Positions 50,142 through 61,397 of a stretch of DNA of 64,000 bases are shown here, in pieces. This stretch comes from Myroides injenensis M09-0166 (GTDB taxonomy: Bacteria > Bacteroidota > Bacteroidia > Flavobacteriales > Flavobacteriaceae), in contig NZ_BAEX01000001.1 of the NCBI RefSeq assembly GCF_000246945.1, forward strand, positions 52,643 to 116,642, written 5' to 3'. Position 1 is the stretch's first letter. Every line of letters starts with the position of its first letter. A program made the position numbers and the translations under genes. The notes below the pieces were generated by a model. That model was given only the letters and a program-made list of their open reading frames with translations. It made no database searches and was not told the DNA's origin.

Positions 50142-50706
50142 CAAAAGGCATATAAGCACTACCGTAGACCATATCTTTCTCTTTATACAAAACATTATAT
50201 CTAACTCCTACTGTTACTGGACCACTGCTATACCCTAATCCTAGAAAAAGAGCGGTGTTCCAAAAGTTGTCATTTTGTTTGGTTTGGTCGTGATAAGTAT
50301 AACGATTATTTACACGTAACTGTTCTAATTCTGCTGAGAGTTGTAATTGAGGAATAGGATTGGATAAAAAGATTAAACTTCCTCCATATAACCATGAATC
50401 ATACTCTTTTACAGATGAGATGTAATATCCTCTATCTTTGCTTTTTATGTAACTTCCTTGTAGTCCAACACCTGCACTAAAATAAGGGTTTACTTGATAT
50501 AAAATACTAGGAGCTAGCATAATATCAGTATAGCCATTTCCGAACCCAAGACCAAAGCCTCCACCTATTTTCCAACTCTTATTAAAATCGTAATTTTTAG
50601 TGTTATTATTAGAAACTTGTGCAATAATAGAACTAGAGGTTATTAAAAAAAATGATATTGATAAAAAAAACAACAATCTGTTGATGTTAAATCTTTGCAT
50701 TTCCAT
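50125..50706 (-). CDS. Outer-membrane beta-barrel protein, 193 aa
   Basis: Signal peptide with hydrophobic core LLFFLSISFFLITSSSII, cleavage near AQ at about residue 30. The mature part alternates Gly/aromatic strands (WKIGGGFGLGFGNGY, GVGLQGSY, TALFLGLGYSSGPVTVGVRYNV, ending VRMYF), an eight-stranded barrel pattern with terminal Phe. Divergent from sucA; such proteins sit beside sucA in related genomes and have been mislabelled as 2-oxoglutarate decarboxylase from that position. Function unknown. Confidence 0.78.
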   Translation of the reverse strand: MEMQRFNINRLLFFLSISFFLITSSSIIAQVSNNNTKNYDFNKSWKIGGGFGLGFGNGYTDIMLAPSILYQVNPYFSAGVGLQGSYIKSKDRGYYISSVKEYDSWLYGGSLIFLSNPIPQLQLSAELEQLRVNNRYTYHDQTKQNDNFWNTALFLGLGYSSGPVTVGVRYNVLYKEKDMVYGSAYMPFVRMYF

Positions 50707-50767
50707 TTTGTAAAATAATTATGAGATAAAAATAATAAAAAGTTTATAGTATTCTCATAAAGAGTTG

Positions 50768-50775
50768 TATTTTTG
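50768..50775 (+). promoter_or_regulatory. -7 box of sucA
   Basis: TATTTTTG fits TAnnTTTG, 39 bases before the ATG at 50815. No clear -33 motif. Confidence 0.5.
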
Positions 50776-50814
50776 TAATAATAATATTTAAACAAAAGGT
50801 CTTTAGACGAAATT

Positions 50815-53595
50815 ATGGATAGATATTCCTTTTTAAATGCGGCACATACTGCATTTTTTGCTCAGTTGTATGATCAATATTTAGAGAATCCAGACAGCGT
50901 AGAACCTAGCTGGAGAGCTTTCTTTCAAGGATTCGACTTTGCAAATGAATATAGTGATGGGCCTGTAGAGCAACTAGCACAAGCTTATACTGCAACGCCA
51001 GCAAATGATAAGACTAGTGCAACTGATTCAAGTAAATTTGAGCAAATCCAAAAAGAATTTGCCGTTTTACGTTTGATTGACGCATACAGAACTTATGGAC
51101 ATCTGTTAACTAAAACAAATCCATTAAGAGACAGAAAAGTAGAACATCCTGATTTGAGTTTAGAGAAGTTTGGTCTTTCTCAAGCTGATATGAATGTTAG
51201 CTTTGAAGCTGCTAAAACAATACAACTTCCAACATCAACTTTATCGCAAATTATCGCACAATTAGAAAAAGTTTATTGTTCGACTTTAGGAATTGAATAC
51301 AAATATATAGCTAATGAGAAGGCTGTAGAATGGATTCAAAACCGTTATGAAGCACTTGAAGCTACTTTTGACAACGAGGAGAAAAAAGAAATTCTTCATA
51401 AACTGATTGAAGCTGTTTCTTTTGAAAACTTCCTGAACACCAAATATGTTGGGCAAAAACGTTTCTCTTTAGAAGGTCTTGAAGCTGCAATACCAGCAAT
51501 GGATTTCCTAATAGACTCAGCTGCTAATAAAGGAGTTGAAGAAATTGTGGTAGGAATGGCTCACCGTGGTCGATTAAATGTTTTAGCAAACGTTTTCAAA
51601 AAGCCTGCACAAGAAATATTTTCTGAGTTTGACGGTAAAGATTATGATACTGTAGAAGGTTTTGATGGTGACGTAAAATACCACTTAGGACTAAGTTCAG
51701 TAAGAAAAACAAGATCTGGAAAAGAAGTTCATGTAAACTTAACTCCAAACCCATCACACTTAGAAACTGTTGGAGCAGTTATCGAAGGTATAGCTAGAGC
51801 TAAACAAGATTTAGTATATAGTACTGACCCTTCAAAAGTTTTACCAATTGCAATACATGGTGATGCTGCAATTTCAGGACAAGGAATTGTTTATGAAATT
51901 GTTCAAATGGCAAAACTAAGAGGTTATAATACTCAAGGAACTATTCACGTAGTGTTAAATAACCAAGTAGGATTTACTACTAATTATACTGATGGTCGCT
52001 CATCAACTTATTCTACTGATATCGCAAAAGTAACTCAATGTCCTGTATTACACGTTAATGCGGATGATACTGAGGCTGCTGTTATTGCGTTCTTATTTGC
52101 ATTAGACTACCGTATGAAATTCGGTACAGATATATTTATTGATTTAGTAGGGTACCGTAAATATGGTCATAACGAAGGTGATGAACCTAAATTTACACAA
52201 CCAGTATTATATAAATTGATTTCTAAACATCCAAATGCTCGTAATATTTATAATGCGAGATTATTGGAAAACAAAGTGATTGATGAGAACTTTGTAAAAA
52301 CGTTAGAACAACAATATAAAGATGCTTTAGAAGTCGATTTAGAAACTTCACGTAAAAATGAGTTTGCTAAGATTAGAACATTTATGCAAGAGAATTGGAA
52401 AGATTTTAAACTTGCAGGTCGTGAAGAAATGTTAGCAAATTATGATACAAAAGTTCCATTAAAAGAACTTACAGAAGTTGCTGAAGTTATTACACAATTA
52501 CCAGAAGATAAAAACTTTATTAGTAAGGTAAAACGTCTTGTCAATGATAGACGTGTGATGTTTTTTGAGAAAGGTCAATTAGACTGGGCTATGGGTGAGT
52601 TACTTGCTTATGGGACGTTATTGACTGAAGGTTATGATGTTCGTATGTCTGGTCAAGATGTAGAGCGTGGAACTTTCTCGCATCGACATGCTGTAGTTAA
52701 AACGGAAGATACTGAAGAATCAATTATTCTATTGAATAAATTGGTTGATCAACAAGGTGAAATGAGAATTTTTAACTCATTATTAGCTGAGTATGCTGTA
52801 TTAGGTTTTGAGTATGGATATGCATTAACTGCACCAAATACATTGACTATCTGGGAAGCACAATTTGGAGATTTCTCTAATGGAGCTCAGATCATGATGG
52901 ATCAATATATTTCTGCTGCGGAAGATAAATGGACAAGTCAAAATGGAATTGTAATGTTATTGCCTCATGGTTATGAAAACCAAGGAGCAGAACACTCTTC
53001 AGCTCGTTTAGAGCGTTATTTACAGTTATGTGGAGAGCATAATATGTATGTAACTAACTGTACAACTCCTGCAAACTTCTTCCATTTATTAAGACGTCAA
53101 ATGGTGACTGACTTCAGAAAGCCATTAATAAATATGTCTCCAAAAAGTCTTTTAAGACTTCCAGCTGCTGTTTCTCCAATTAGTGATTTTACAGAAGGAG
53201 AATTCCAATATGTAATCGACGATCATGGAGTAGAGGCTAAAGATGTAAAATCTCTAGTGTTCTGTAGTGGTAAATTCTATTACGATTTGGTAGCGAAACG
53301 TGAAGAATTAGGAAGAAATGATATTGCATTTATTCGTATCGAACAATTGTTCCCATTACCGATAGAACGCATAAGTGAGATTATAGCTAAATATCCAAAT
53401 GTAGATGACTATGTATGGGCACAAGAAGAGCCTAAAAATATGGGAGCTTATGGATATATGTTAATGAATTTTGATGAAAAACCATTGCGTTATGCAGGAA
53501 CTAAAGCTTATAGTGCACCTGCATCAGGAAGTGCTGTTCGCTCTAAAAAACGTTATGCATATGCAATCGCTAAAGTTTTTGACAAAAATTTATAA
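50815..53595 (+). CDS. sucA: 2-oxoglutarate dehydrogenase E1 component
   Basis: 926 residues, standard length. N-terminal MDRYSFLNAAHTAFFAQLYD is the lipoyl/E2-interacting head; GMAHRGRLNVLANV and IHGDAAISGQGIVYE carry thiamine-diphosphate and magnesium-binding residues; SGQDVERGTFSHRHAV and IWEAQFGDFSNGAQ are hallmark segments of the transketolase-like second half. It decarboxylates 2-oxoglutarate in the TCA cycle and transfers succinyl to the E2 lipoyl group. 49 bases before sucB. Confidence 0.96.
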   Translation: MDRYSFLNAAHTAFFAQLYDQYLENPDSVEPSWRAFFQGFDFANEYSDGPVEQLAQAYTATPANDKTSATDSSKFEQIQKEFAVLRLIDAYRTYGHLLTKTNPLRDRKVEHPDLSLEKFGLSQADMNVSFEAAKTIQLPTSTLSQIIAQLEKVYCSTLGIEYKYIANEKAVEWIQNRYEALEATFDNEEKKEILHKLIEAVSFENFLNTKYVGQKRFSLEGLEAAIPAMDFLIDSAANKGVEEIVVGMAHRGRLNVLANVFKKPAQEIFSEFDGKDYDTVEGFDGDVKYHLGLSSVRKTRSGKEVHVNLTPNPSHLETVGAVIEGIARAKQDLVYSTDPSKVLPIAIHGDAAISGQGIVYEIVQMAKLRGYNTQGTIHVVLNNQVGFTTNYTDGRSSTYSTDIAKVTQCPVLHVNADDTEAAVIAFLFALDYRMKFGTDIFIDLVGYRKYGHNEGDEPKFTQPVLYKLISKHPNARNIYNARLLENKVIDENFVKTLEQQYKDALEVDLETSRKNEFAKIRTFMQENWKDFKLAGREEMLANYDTKVPLKELTEVAEVITQLPEDKNFISKVKRLVNDRRVMFFEKGQLDWAMGELLAYGTLLTEGYDVRMSGQDVERGTFSHRHAVVKTEDTEESIILLNKLVDQQGEMRIFNSLLAEYAVLGFEYGYALTAPNTLTIWEAQFGDFSNGAQIMMDQYISAAEDKWTSQNGIVMLLPHGYENQGAEHSSARLERYLQLCGEHNMYVTNCTTPANFFHLLRRQMVTDFRKPLINMSPKSLLRLPAAVSPISDFTEGEFQYVIDDHGVEAKDVKSLVFCSGKFYYDLVAKREELGRNDIAFIRIEQLFPLPIERISEIIAKYPNVDDYVWAQEEPKNMGAYGYMLMNFDEKPLRYAGTKAYSAPASGSAVRSKKRYAYAIAKVFDKNL

Positions 53596-53644
53596 TTAAA
53601 AAATCGTATTTTTACACAACAATATTTAATAAAAGAATATACAG

Positions 53645-54868
53645 ATGAGCATCTTAGAAATGAAAGTTCCTTCGCCAGGTGAATCAATTACAGAGGTTGA
53701 AATCGCTACTTGGTTAGTTAAAGATGGAGATTACGTTGAAAAAGACCAAGCTATTGCTGAAGTAGATTCAGATAAAGCAACTCTAGAGTTACCTGCAGAA
53801 GAAAGTGGTATCATTACTTTAAAAGCAGAAGAAGGTGACGCAGTAGCAGTAGGTCAAGTAGTGTGTCTAATTGATATGAGTGCAGCAAAACCTGCAGGAG
53901 GCGCTTCTACAGAGGCTAAACCAGCTGCTGAGGCTCCTAAAGCTGAAGCTCCAAAAGCAGAACCAGTTGCAGCAGCTCCTGCTTCAACTTATGCAACAGG
54001 TAGTGCATCACCTGCAGCTAAGAAAATTTTAGATGAGAAAAACATTAATCCTGCTACTGTTTCTGGTACAGGTAAAGATGGTAGAATTACTAAAGAAGAT
54101 GCATTAAACGCTAAACATTCAATGGGTACACCAACAGGAGGTCCTAGAAGAGAAGAGCGTAAAAAAATGTCAATGTTACGTCGTAAAGTAGCTGAGCGTT
54201 TAGTAGAAGCTAAAAATACTACAGCTATGTTAACTACATTTAATGAAGTTGACTTGACTAATATCAATAAATTAAGAAATGAGTATAAAGAGGCATTTAA
54301 AGCAAAACATGGTGTGAGCCTTGGTTTTATGTCTTTCTTTACTAAAGCTGTTACTCGTGCGCTTCAAATGTATCCAGACGTTAACTCAATGATTGATGGA
54401 CAAGAGCAAATTAAATATGATTTCTGTGACGTTTCTATTGCTGTATCTGGACCTAAAGGTTTAATGGTACCAGTAGTTAGAAATGCAGAGTTATTATCTT
54501 TCCGTGGAATCGAAGCTGAGATTAAACGTTTAGCACTTAGAGCTCGCGATGGGCAAATTACTGTAGATGAAATGACAGGTGGTACTTTTACAATCACTAA
54601 TGGTGGTGTATTTGGATCAATGTTATCAACTCCTATTATTAACCCTCCACAATCTGCAATTTTAGGTATGCACAATATTATAGAGCGTCCTATCGCTGTA
54701 GATGGTCAAGTGGTGATTCACCCAATGATGTATTTAGCGTTATCTTATGACCACAGAATCATTGATGGACGTGAGTCAGTTGGTTTCTTAGTAGCTATTA
54801 AAGAAGCTTTAGAGAATCCAGTAGAATTGTTAATGGATAATGACCCAAAAAGAGCATTAGAACTTTAA
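53645..54868 (+). CDS. sucB: Dihydrolipoyllysine-residue succinyltransferase (E2)
   Basis: 407 residues. Lipoyl domain with the modified Lys in [13 protein letters not shown] (about 43), an Ala/Pro/Glu-rich linker (about 83-118), peripheral-subunit-binding domain ([20 protein letters not shown], about 120-140) and catalytic domain with [17 protein letters not shown] at the C-terminus (active-site His and Asp). E2 core of the 2-oxoglutarate dehydrogenase complex. Second gene of the sucAB unit; a strong terminator follows. The E3 gene is elsewhere. Confidence 0.96.
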   Translation: MSILEMKVPSPGESITEVEIATWLVKDGDYVEKDQAIAEVDSDKATLELPAEESGIITLKAEEGDAVAVGQVVCLIDMSAAKPAGGASTEAKPAAEAPKAEAPKAEPVAAAPASTYATGSASPAAKKILDEKNINPATVSGTGKDGRITKEDALNAKHSMGTPTGGPRREERKKMSMLRRKVAERLVEAKNTTAMLTTFNEVDLTNINKLRNEYKEAFKAKHGVSLGFMSFFTKAVTRALQMYPDVNSMIDGQEQIKYDFCDVSIAVSGPKGLMVPVVRNAELLSFRGIEAEIKRLALRARDGQITVDEMTGGTFTITNGGVFGSMLSTPIINPPQSAILGMHNIIERPIAVDGQVVIHPMMYLALSYDHRIIDGRESVGFLVAIKEALENPVELLMDNDPKRALEL

Positions 54869-54890
54869 TAGTTTAAAAACTCTAAAATAT

Positions 54891-54925
54891 AAAACGACAA
54901 CTTATGTAAGTTGTCGTTTTTTTTT
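54891..54925 (+). terminator. Terminator of sucAB
   Basis: AAAACGACAACTTA (54891-54904) pairs with TAAGTTGTCGTTTT (54907-54920) around TG, followed by T run. 14-bp perfect stem. Confidence 0.92.
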
Positions 54926-54957
54926 ATTCTTTTACTAAAATATAAAAATTGAAAAGT

Positions 54958-55584
54958 ATGAAATCAACTAATTGTTTGTTTTTTGGTGATAGCATTACGT
55001 TCGGGGAATATGATGGTACATTTGGCGGATGGGTAGATATTTTAAAGCGCTATTGTTATGATAAGTTTTATGACGGAAATGCCAATGAGGTTAACGTTTT
55101 TAATTTGGGAATAGGAGGTGAAACAACAAAGGGATTATTGGATAGGATAGAAGTAGAAATAAAGGCTAGAACATCTAAGGAAGAAAACCTTATTTTTTTA
55201 TTCTATGGTGCAAATGATTTAGCTGTAAAAAATGATGAGATTACTGTGTCGCCAAAGCAATTTAATAGCAATTTGGATACAGCTATTAAAATAGCTCAAA
55301 AGACCAGCGATAAAGTGTTTTTAATAAGTATTCTTCCTATTTCTAATGCTATTGAAGGAAAGTTATCTCCTGCAGGTAAAATAAGAACAAATGAAAAAGT
55401 AAGATTGTACAATGCAGAGATTAAGGAAGTAGCTAAAAGTAATTGTGTAATGCTTATTAATTTGTATTCAGAATTTGAAATGCAAAAGGAGGAACTGTTA
55501 TCTAGAGATGGAGTTCACCCTAATGCTTTAGGTTATAAGTGGATTAGTGAAAAGTTAAAAGTTTATATAGAAGAATACTTATAG
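54958..55584 (+). CDS. SGNH/GDSL-family hydrolase
   Basis: 208 residues from the ATG at 54958 (MKSTNCLFFGDSITFGEYDG); a TTG at 54949 would add three residues. Blocks: I FFGDSIT (nucleophile Ser), II FNLGIGGETT, III FLFYGANDLA (Asn), V RDGVHPNALGY (Asp and His). No signal peptide, so intracellular, like thioesterase/lysophospholipase-type members of about 200 residues. Substrate unknown. Single gene. Confidence 0.9.
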   Translation: MKSTNCLFFGDSITFGEYDGTFGGWVDILKRYCYDKFYDGNANEVNVFNLGIGGETTKGLLDRIEVEIKARTSKEENLIFLFYGANDLAVKNDEITVSPKQFNSNLDTAIKIAQKTSDKVFLISILPISNAIEGKLSPAGKIRTNEKVRLYNAEIKEVAKSNCVMLINLYSEFEMQKEELLSRDGVHPNALGYKWISEKLKVYIEEYL

Positions 55585-55766
55585 TCGACAAGTAAAAAAC
55601 AACTGACAAATTTACTTTAATAATTTTTGGGTTTCAATTTGCTCTACCCCTTGAAAGCACTGGGTTAGTACATGAAAACTCTAATTATATTCATTGTTAA
55701 ATGATTGTATTTTAATGTGTTGTGTAAGTTGTTGATTCCTAATGTGTGTTAATAACTTACTTGGTT

Positions 55767-55775
55767 TGTGAATAA
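55767..55775 (-). promoter_or_regulatory. DnaA-box-like site upstream of nrdB
   Basis: TGTGAATAA is the complement of TTATTCACA, a perfect TTATNCACA box, 103 bases before the nrdB start. In E. coli DnaA regulates nrdAB; whether this applies here is unknown, and one box alone is weak evidence. Confidence 0.3.
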
Positions 55776-55799
55776 GTATAGGGTGCCTATACTTTTTTT
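55774..55799 (+). terminator. Hairpin with T run upstream of nrdB
   Basis: AAGTATAGG (55774-55782) pairs with CCTATACTT (55786-55794), loop GTG, then T run. It is 190 bases after the SGNH hydrolase stop and 80 before nrdB, so it is either a distant terminator or an attenuator in the nrd leader. Confidence 0.75.
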
Positions 55800-55878
55800 A
55801 TGAGTAAAAAAGACCAATATTTGTAGAAGAGGGATAAAGAATTTATCTCAATCATTAACCTTTTTAGAATCAATTAAT

Positions 55879-56856
55879 ATGGCTATTCAAGAACCAATTT
55901 TAACTGAAAACAAAAACCGCTTTGTTATATTTCCAATTAAACATCATGATATTTGGGATTGGTATAAAAAAATGGAAGCTAGTTTTTGGACAGCTGAAGA
56001 AATCGATTTACATCAGGATTTATCAGATTGGAATAATAAATTAAATGAGGATGAGCGTTATTTTATAAAACATATTCTTGCATTTTTTGCGGCTTCTGAT
56101 GGCATTGTAAATGAGAATTTAGCTGAGAATTTTGTTAATGAAGTGCAATATCCAGAAGCTAAGTTTTTTTATGGGTTTCAAATAATGATGGAAAATATTC
56201 ATAGTGAAACCTATTCACTTCTTATAGATACCTACGTAAAAAATGAAGAGGAAAAAGATAAGTTATTTAGAGCTATTGATGTATTTCCAGCAATAAAGAA
56301 AAAGGCTGATTGGGCATTAAAATGGATAGAATCAGAATCATTCGCCGAGAGATTAATTGCCTTTGCAGCTGTGGAAGGAATCTTCTTCTCAGGAGCATTT
56401 TGTTCTATTTTTTGGTTGAAAAAACGTGGACTAATGCCAGGGTTAACTTTTTCAAATGAGTTAATATCTAGAGATGAAGGAGTGCACTGTGATTTTGCTG
56501 TTCATCTACACAACCACCATTTGATTAATAAAGTACCTAAAGAACGCATTAGAGAAATATTGGTTAATGCATTAAATATTGAACGTGAATTTATTACTGA
56601 ATCATTGCCTGTTAGTTTAATAGGTATGAATGCTGGTTTAATGACACAATATCTTGAATTTGTAACTGATCGACTACTTGTAGAACTTGGATGTGAAAAA
56701 GAATATAATGTATCAAATCCTTTTGATTTTATGGATATGATTTCGCTACAAGGGAAGACTAACTTTTTTGAAAAGAGAGTCTCTGAATACCAAAAAGCAG
56801 GCGTAATTTCTAAAGAAGAAGGTGGAAACAAGATAAGTTTTGATGCAGATTTTTAA
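55879..56856 (+). CDS. nrdB: Ribonucleotide reductase small subunit (class Ia)
   Basis: 325 residues. Di-iron ligands visible: [11 protein letters not shown] (Asp/Glu near 38), the ENIHSE helix with Glu and His and the radical Tyr in [12 protein letters not shown] (about 108-118), [13 protein letters not shown] and [12 protein letters not shown] in the second helical pair. It generates the tyrosyl radical used by NrdA to make deoxynucleotides. 25 bases before nrdA. Confidence 0.95.
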   Translation: MAIQEPILTENKNRFVIFPIKHHDIWDWYKKMEASFWTAEEIDLHQDLSDWNNKLNEDERYFIKHILAFFAASDGIVNENLAENFVNEVQYPEAKFFYGFQIMMENIHSETYSLLIDTYVKNEEEKDKLFRAIDVFPAIKKKADWALKWIESESFAERLIAFAAVEGIFFSGAFCSIFWLKKRGLMPGLTFSNELISRDEGVHCDFAVHLHNHHLINKVPKERIREILVNALNIEREFITESLPVSLIGMNAGLMTQYLEFVTDRLLVELGCEKEYNVSNPFDFMDMISLQGKTNFFEKRVSEYQKAGVISKEEGGNKISFDADF

Positions 56857-56881
56857 TTTATAAGAAAGGAGATTTTATATT

Positions 56882-59266
56882 ATGTACGTAGTAAAAAGAG
56901 ACGGTAGAAGAGAACCTGTAATGTTTGATAAAATTACAGATAGAATAAGGATTCTTTGTTATGAATTAAATGAGCTAGTTGACCCCGTTAAAGTAGCGAT
57001 GCGAGTAATTGAAGGCTTATATGATGGTGTTTCTACATCCGAATTGGATAATTTAGCGGCAGAAACTGCAGCCTCTATGACAGTATCACACCCTGACTAT
57101 GCGTTATTAGCGGCAAGAATAGCGGTTTCAAATTTACATAAAAACACGAAGAAGGTATTTTCAGAAGTTGTCGATGATTTATATAATTATATTAATCCTA
57201 GAACTAATCAAGAAGCTCCTTTAATAGCTGATGATGTGTATAAGGTTATCAAAGATAATGCTGAGAGATTAGACTCTACTATAATTTATCAGCGCGATTT
57301 TAATTATGATTATTTTGGTTTTAAAACTCTGGAGCGCTCTTATTTATTAAAATTAAATGGGCAGATAGTAGAACGTCCTCAACATATGCTAATGCGTGTA
57401 GCTGTTGGGATTCATTTAGATGACATTGACTCAGTAATTGAAACATATGAACTAATGTCTAAGAAATTCTTTACGCATGCAACTCCTACATTATTTAATT
57501 CAGGTACTCCAAAACCACAGATGTCATCTTGTTTCTTATTAACTATGAAAGATGACAGTATAGAAGGAATATATGACACATTAAAACAAACAGCTAATAT
57601 ATCTCAGTCAGCTGGAGGTATTGGTTTATCTATTCACAATGTAAGAGCAACTGGATCATATATCCGTGGAACTAATGGAACGTCTAATGGAATTGTTCCT
57701 ATGTTACGTGTGTTTAATGATACTGCAAGATATGTAGATCAAGGAGGAGGAAAGCGAAAAGGAAGTTTTGCAATTTATTTAGAGCCTTGGCATGCAGATA
57801 TTTTTGAGTTTATTGAGCTAAGAAAAAACCATGGTAAAGAAGAAATGAGAGCAAGAGATTTGTTCTTGGCCTTGTGGTTAAATGACCTCTTCATGAAGCG
57901 AGTTGAAGCTGATGATAAATGGACATTAATGTGCCCTAATGAATGTCCTGGATTATGTGATGTTTATGGTGACGAATTTGAAAAGCTTTATATATCTTAT
58001 GAAAATGCTGGGAAAGGTCGCCGAACTATCAAAGCACGTGAACTTTGGGAGGCAATATTAGAAGCACAGATAGAGACAGGAACACCCTATATGCTTTATA
58101 AGGATGCCGCTAATGCTAAGTCAAATCAAAAGAATCTTGGTGTGATTCGCTCTTCTAATTTATGTACTGAGATTATGGAGTATACATCTCCAGATGAAGT
58201 TGCTGTATGTAATTTAGCTTCTATTTCTTTACCTATGTTTATAGAAAATGGAGAGTTTAATCACCAGTTTTTATATGATGTAACCAAGCGAATTACGCGT
58301 AACTTAAATAGAGTAATTGACAGAAATTATTACCCTGTTGAAGAAGCTAGAAATTCAAATATGAAGCATCGTCCTGTCGGATTAGGGGTTCAAGGTCTTG
58401 CAGATGCTTTTATTATGTTGCGACTACCTTTTACAAATGATGCTGCTAAAAAATTGAATAAAGATATTTTTGAAACGATTTATTTTGCTGCTGTGACTGC
58501 ATCTATGGAGTTGGCAATAGAAGAAGGGCCTTATTCTACTTTTGAAGGCTCACCAATATCAAAAGGAGAGTTTCAATTTAATCTGTGGGGAATAAATGAT
58601 GATGAGTTAAGTGGAAGATGGGACTGGAATGAATTGCGTAGAAAAGTGATAGAGCATGGAGTTCGTAATTCCTTGTTATTAGCCCCTATGCCTACTGCTT
58701 CTACTTCACAAATTTTAGGAAATAATGAAGCTTTTGAACCTTATACTTCTAATATATATACTAGAAGGGTTTTATCAGGAGAGTTTATTATTGTAAATAA
58801 GCATTTATTAAAAGATTTGGTTGAATTAGGATTGTGGAATGAAGATTTAAAGCAAGAAATAATGAGAGCTAATGGCTCTATTCAACATATTGATTATATA
58901 CCAGCTGATATTCGCGAATTATATAAAACAGTTTGGGAATTGAGTATGAAAGATATTATTGATATGGCTAAAGAGAGAGGGTATTTTATAGATCAATCAC
59001 AATCTCTTAACTTATTTATGGAAGGAGCTAATTATGCTAAGTTAACATCTATGCATTTTTATGCTTGGAAGTCTGGATTAAAAACTGGTATGTATTATTT
59101 AAGAACAAAATCAGCTGTAGATGCTATTAAGTTTACACTAGATAATCAAAAAAAGATACAAAATGTAATTGTTGAAGAAATTAATCAAGATGAATATAGA
59201 ACTATGATTGAAAAATCACGTTTAGCGTCAGAGAATGATGATGATTGTGAAATGTGTGGTTCTTAA
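56882..59266 (+). CDS. nrdA: Ribonucleotide reductase large subunit (class Ia)
   Basis: 794 residues. N-terminal ATP-cone ([22 protein letters not shown]), the active-site Cys in [30 protein letters not shown] with the Cys/Glu catalytic pair, and the C-terminal redox pair in CEMCGS (Cys789 and Cys792). It reduces ribonucleoside diphosphates using the NrdB radical. The ATP-cone provides dATP control of overall activity. Ends before a 36-bp palindromic terminator. Confidence 0.96.
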   Translation: MYVVKRDGRREPVMFDKITDRIRILCYELNELVDPVKVAMRVIEGLYDGVSTSELDNLAAETAASMTVSHPDYALLAARIAVSNLHKNTKKVFSEVVDDLYNYINPRTNQEAPLIADDVYKVIKDNAERLDSTIIYQRDFNYDYFGFKTLERSYLLKLNGQIVERPQHMLMRVAVGIHLDDIDSVIETYELMSKKFFTHATPTLFNSGTPKPQMSSCFLLTMKDDSIEGIYDTLKQTANISQSAGGIGLSIHNVRATGSYIRGTNGTSNGIVPMLRVFNDTARYVDQGGGKRKGSFAIYLEPWHADIFEFIELRKNHGKEEMRARDLFLALWLNDLFMKRVEADDKWTLMCPNECPGLCDVYGDEFEKLYISYENAGKGRRTIKARELWEAILEAQIETGTPYMLYKDAANAKSNQKNLGVIRSSNLCTEIMEYTSPDEVAVCNLASISLPMFIENGEFNHQFLYDVTKRITRNLNRVIDRNYYPVEEARNSNMKHRPVGLGVQGLADAFIMLRLPFTNDAAKKLNKDIFETIYFAAVTASMELAIEEGPYSTFEGSPISKGEFQFNLWGINDDELSGRWDWNELRRKVIEHGVRNSLLLAPMPTASTSQILGNNEAFEPYTSNIYTRRVLSGEFIIVNKHLLKDLVELGLWNEDLKQEIMRANGSIQHIDYIPADIRELYKTVWELSMKDIIDMAKERGYFIDQSQSLNLFMEGANYAKLTSMHFYAWKSGLKTGMYYLRTKSAVDAIKFTLDNQKKIQNVIVEEINQDEYRTMIEKSRLASENDDDCEMCGS

Positions 59267-59286
59267 AATCATAAAGGTAAATCTTT

Positions 59287-59322
59287 AAAAATCCCAATAC
59301 TAAATTTAGTATTGGGATTTTT
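59287..59322 (+). terminator. Terminator of nrdBA, perfect palindrome
   Basis: A perfect 36-base palindrome centred between 59304 and 59305 (AAATCCCAATACTAAA and complement), ending in T run. Confidence 0.92.
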
Positions 59323-59385
59323 ACTTTAATATCTATGGATATTAAAGAAGATTCCATTAATTTTATGGTATATTAAATAAATAGA

Positions 59386-60468
59386 ATGAGAAAGTTTATT
59401 GTGTTAGTAGGTATTTTATTAATAAATATTACAAGTTGTGTTGCTCAAGAAATTACCTTTATAGATGGAACTAAGAAAGATATTACGCAATCTTTATTTT
59501 CATCACATCGTATTCGTACAATTATGGATGATGTAGAAGATGGTTATGAAATTTATTACTTAATAAAAGATAGAAAGGATCGAGATAAAAGAATTGATAG
59601 AGATCAAGTTTATTTTTATGATGTGGGGAGTCCTGATTTTGAGAATGAAGGATACATTCGTTTTATTAATAAAGAAACTAAATTAGTAGGATTGTTAAAC
59701 GAATATGGAGAGATTACTATACCCGCTATTTATTCTGATTTGTCTAGAGTTTATAATGGGATGGTTTATGGACTTCTTGGTGCAAAAAAAGAATTCTTAG
59801 GAAATAATAAAGAACATTGGGTATGGACTGGAGGTAAAACTTCACTATTGAATATTAAAAATGAAATTTTAATAGACAGCATTAGCGAGCCAAACGTTGT
59901 GTTAGATATGTATAGTGTTAAGATTACTGATAAACCTTTTGATGATGGTCGTTATGATTGTTTTAAAGGGAAGAATGGGAAATATTATAGTTTTCTTAAT
60001 CTTGAGAAGTCATTTGAATATTTTGTAAATAAACAGTTCTTACCGGCAACTAAAGGTAATAAATGGAAGAAATACCTTTCAGATCATCTTGAAGTAGTAA
60101 TAGAAATAAAAGGTAAAGAAATTGGAAGGTATAACAGAATAACTAAAGAAGAATTTTTAAATAATTACCAAGAAAGTATTAGTAGTTTATTTGAGATTGC
60201 TAGAGAAAATAATGCAGATAAATGTGAGCTGCAAATACATGAGGATACTTGGGGTGGCTATGTAGATGATGGACAGATCGAGCCATCGGATTTTAATATA
60301 TATTTTAATGACTCTAATGTGTGGCGAATGCAATTGTTTCCTGTATTTGAATTGATAATCAAGGAAAAGAAAGATAAAAAGTCAAGATCTAATCATTTTA
60401 ATTTTTACAGAGATAAAGAAGGAAAGATGATATTATATAGAATCACTATTCGTTCTCATTTTTTTTAA
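59386..60468 (+). CDS. Secreted WG-repeat-like protein, 360 aa
   Basis: Signal peptide MRKFIVLVGILLINITSCVAQ. Residues about 95-130 (LVGLLNEYGEITIPAIYSDL, then VYGLLGAKKEF) resemble a WG beta-repeat, and a second weaker copy may lie at 150-190. The rest is mixed and unrecognised. Periplasmic or surface-exposed. Single gene of unknown function. Confidence 0.7.
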   Translation: MRKFIVLVGILLINITSCVAQEITFIDGTKKDITQSLFSSHRIRTIMDDVEDGYEIYYLIKDRKDRDKRIDRDQVYFYDVGSPDFENEGYIRFINKETKLVGLLNEYGEITIPAIYSDLSRVYNGMVYGLLGAKKEFLGNNKEHWVWTGGKTSLLNIKNEILIDSISEPNVVLDMYSVKITDKPFDDGRYDCFKGKNGKYYSFLNLEKSFEYFVNKQFLPATKGNKWKKYLSDHLEVVIEIKGKEIGRYNRITKEEFLNNYQESISSLFEIARENNADKCELQIHEDTWGGYVDDGQIEPSDFNIYFNDSNVWRMQLFPVFELIIKEKKDKKSRSNHFNFYRDKEGKMILYRITIRSHFF

Positions 60469-60665
60469 TATTTAATACTGATAGCTAGTGTTTTTAGATG
60501 CTTTAGAGTATTTAGTTTATGAGTAATTATCGTAAATACTTAGTTTGTTTATATCTTATTTTTGTACTGTTATTTTCTGTTTAAATTAAGCAGTATATTT
60601 GTTGTTCGCACAAATGGTTCTAACCAAGAATTAACTATCAACACACTAAATATTTATTTACCATT

Positions 60666-61370
60666 ATGAGTTCTTTGTACTATATTGACCGCACAAAGAT
60701 TTCGTTAGATGACGTTATGTTTAATGATAATGTCAAGCGCGAAATAGAGCAATTTTTAAGAGAATACAAGTATCGCGAAATTTTAATGAAATATGAATTA
60801 CCTGTCAGCAATAAGATATTGTTATATGGTAAGACAGGATGCGGTAAGACAATGACTGCTAAAGCAATAGCGAAATATCTAGATAAGAAACTAATTATAG
60901 TTAACCTAGCGACTATCGTATCTTCTAAGCTAGGTGAAACTGCAAAGAATATTGAAAGTCTGTTTAAAGAAATTCAATATGAAAGTGCTGTGTTATTTTT
61001 TGATGAATTTGATTCGTTAGGTCAAATTAGAGATTATGATAACAAAGATAATAGTGAAATGAAGAGGGTTGTTAATGCTATTCTTCAATTGATTGACAAT
61101 CTTCCACAAAAGTCAATTCTTATGGCTGCAACTAATCAAATTCATATGATAGATGAAGCTTTACGTCGTCGATTTGAATTACAATTAGAATACACAGCAC
61201 CAAATAAAGAAGCTTTAGATATTTTTTACGATAAACTTTTAAGTGCATATCCAGATGAATATAGAACGTTTGAACGTGTATATGATATCTCTTATGCAGA
61301 AGCAAAGAATCTTGTGCAAAGAGCAGTAAAGGATAATATTATTAATAGTCAAATTGCCTTAGGGCTATAA
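60666..61370 (+). CDS. Single-domain AAA ATPase, 234 aa
   Basis: Walker A in LLYGKTGCGKTMTAKAIAK (about 52-70), Walker B in AVLFFDEFDSLG (about 107-118), sensor 1 in LMAATNQ, and the arginine fingers in ALRRRFELQL, all typical of classical AAA. A short N-terminal extension and no protease or second ATPase domain. It would act as a hexameric remodelling ATPase on an unknown client. 27 bases before the dGTPase gene, same strand. Confidence 0.85.
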   Translation: MSSLYYIDRTKISLDDVMFNDNVKREIEQFLREYKYREILMKYELPVSNKILLYGKTGCGKTMTAKAIAKYLDKKLIIVNLATIVSSKLGETAKNIESLFKEIQYESAVLFFDEFDSLGQIRDYDNKDNSEMKRVVNAILQLIDNLPQKSILMAATNQIHMIDEALRRRFELQLEYTAPNKEALDIFYDKLLSAYPDEYRTFERVYDISYAEAKNLVQRAVKDNIINSQIALGL

Positions 61371-61397
61371 GCATATAGTTATTTAATTTTTTCACTT

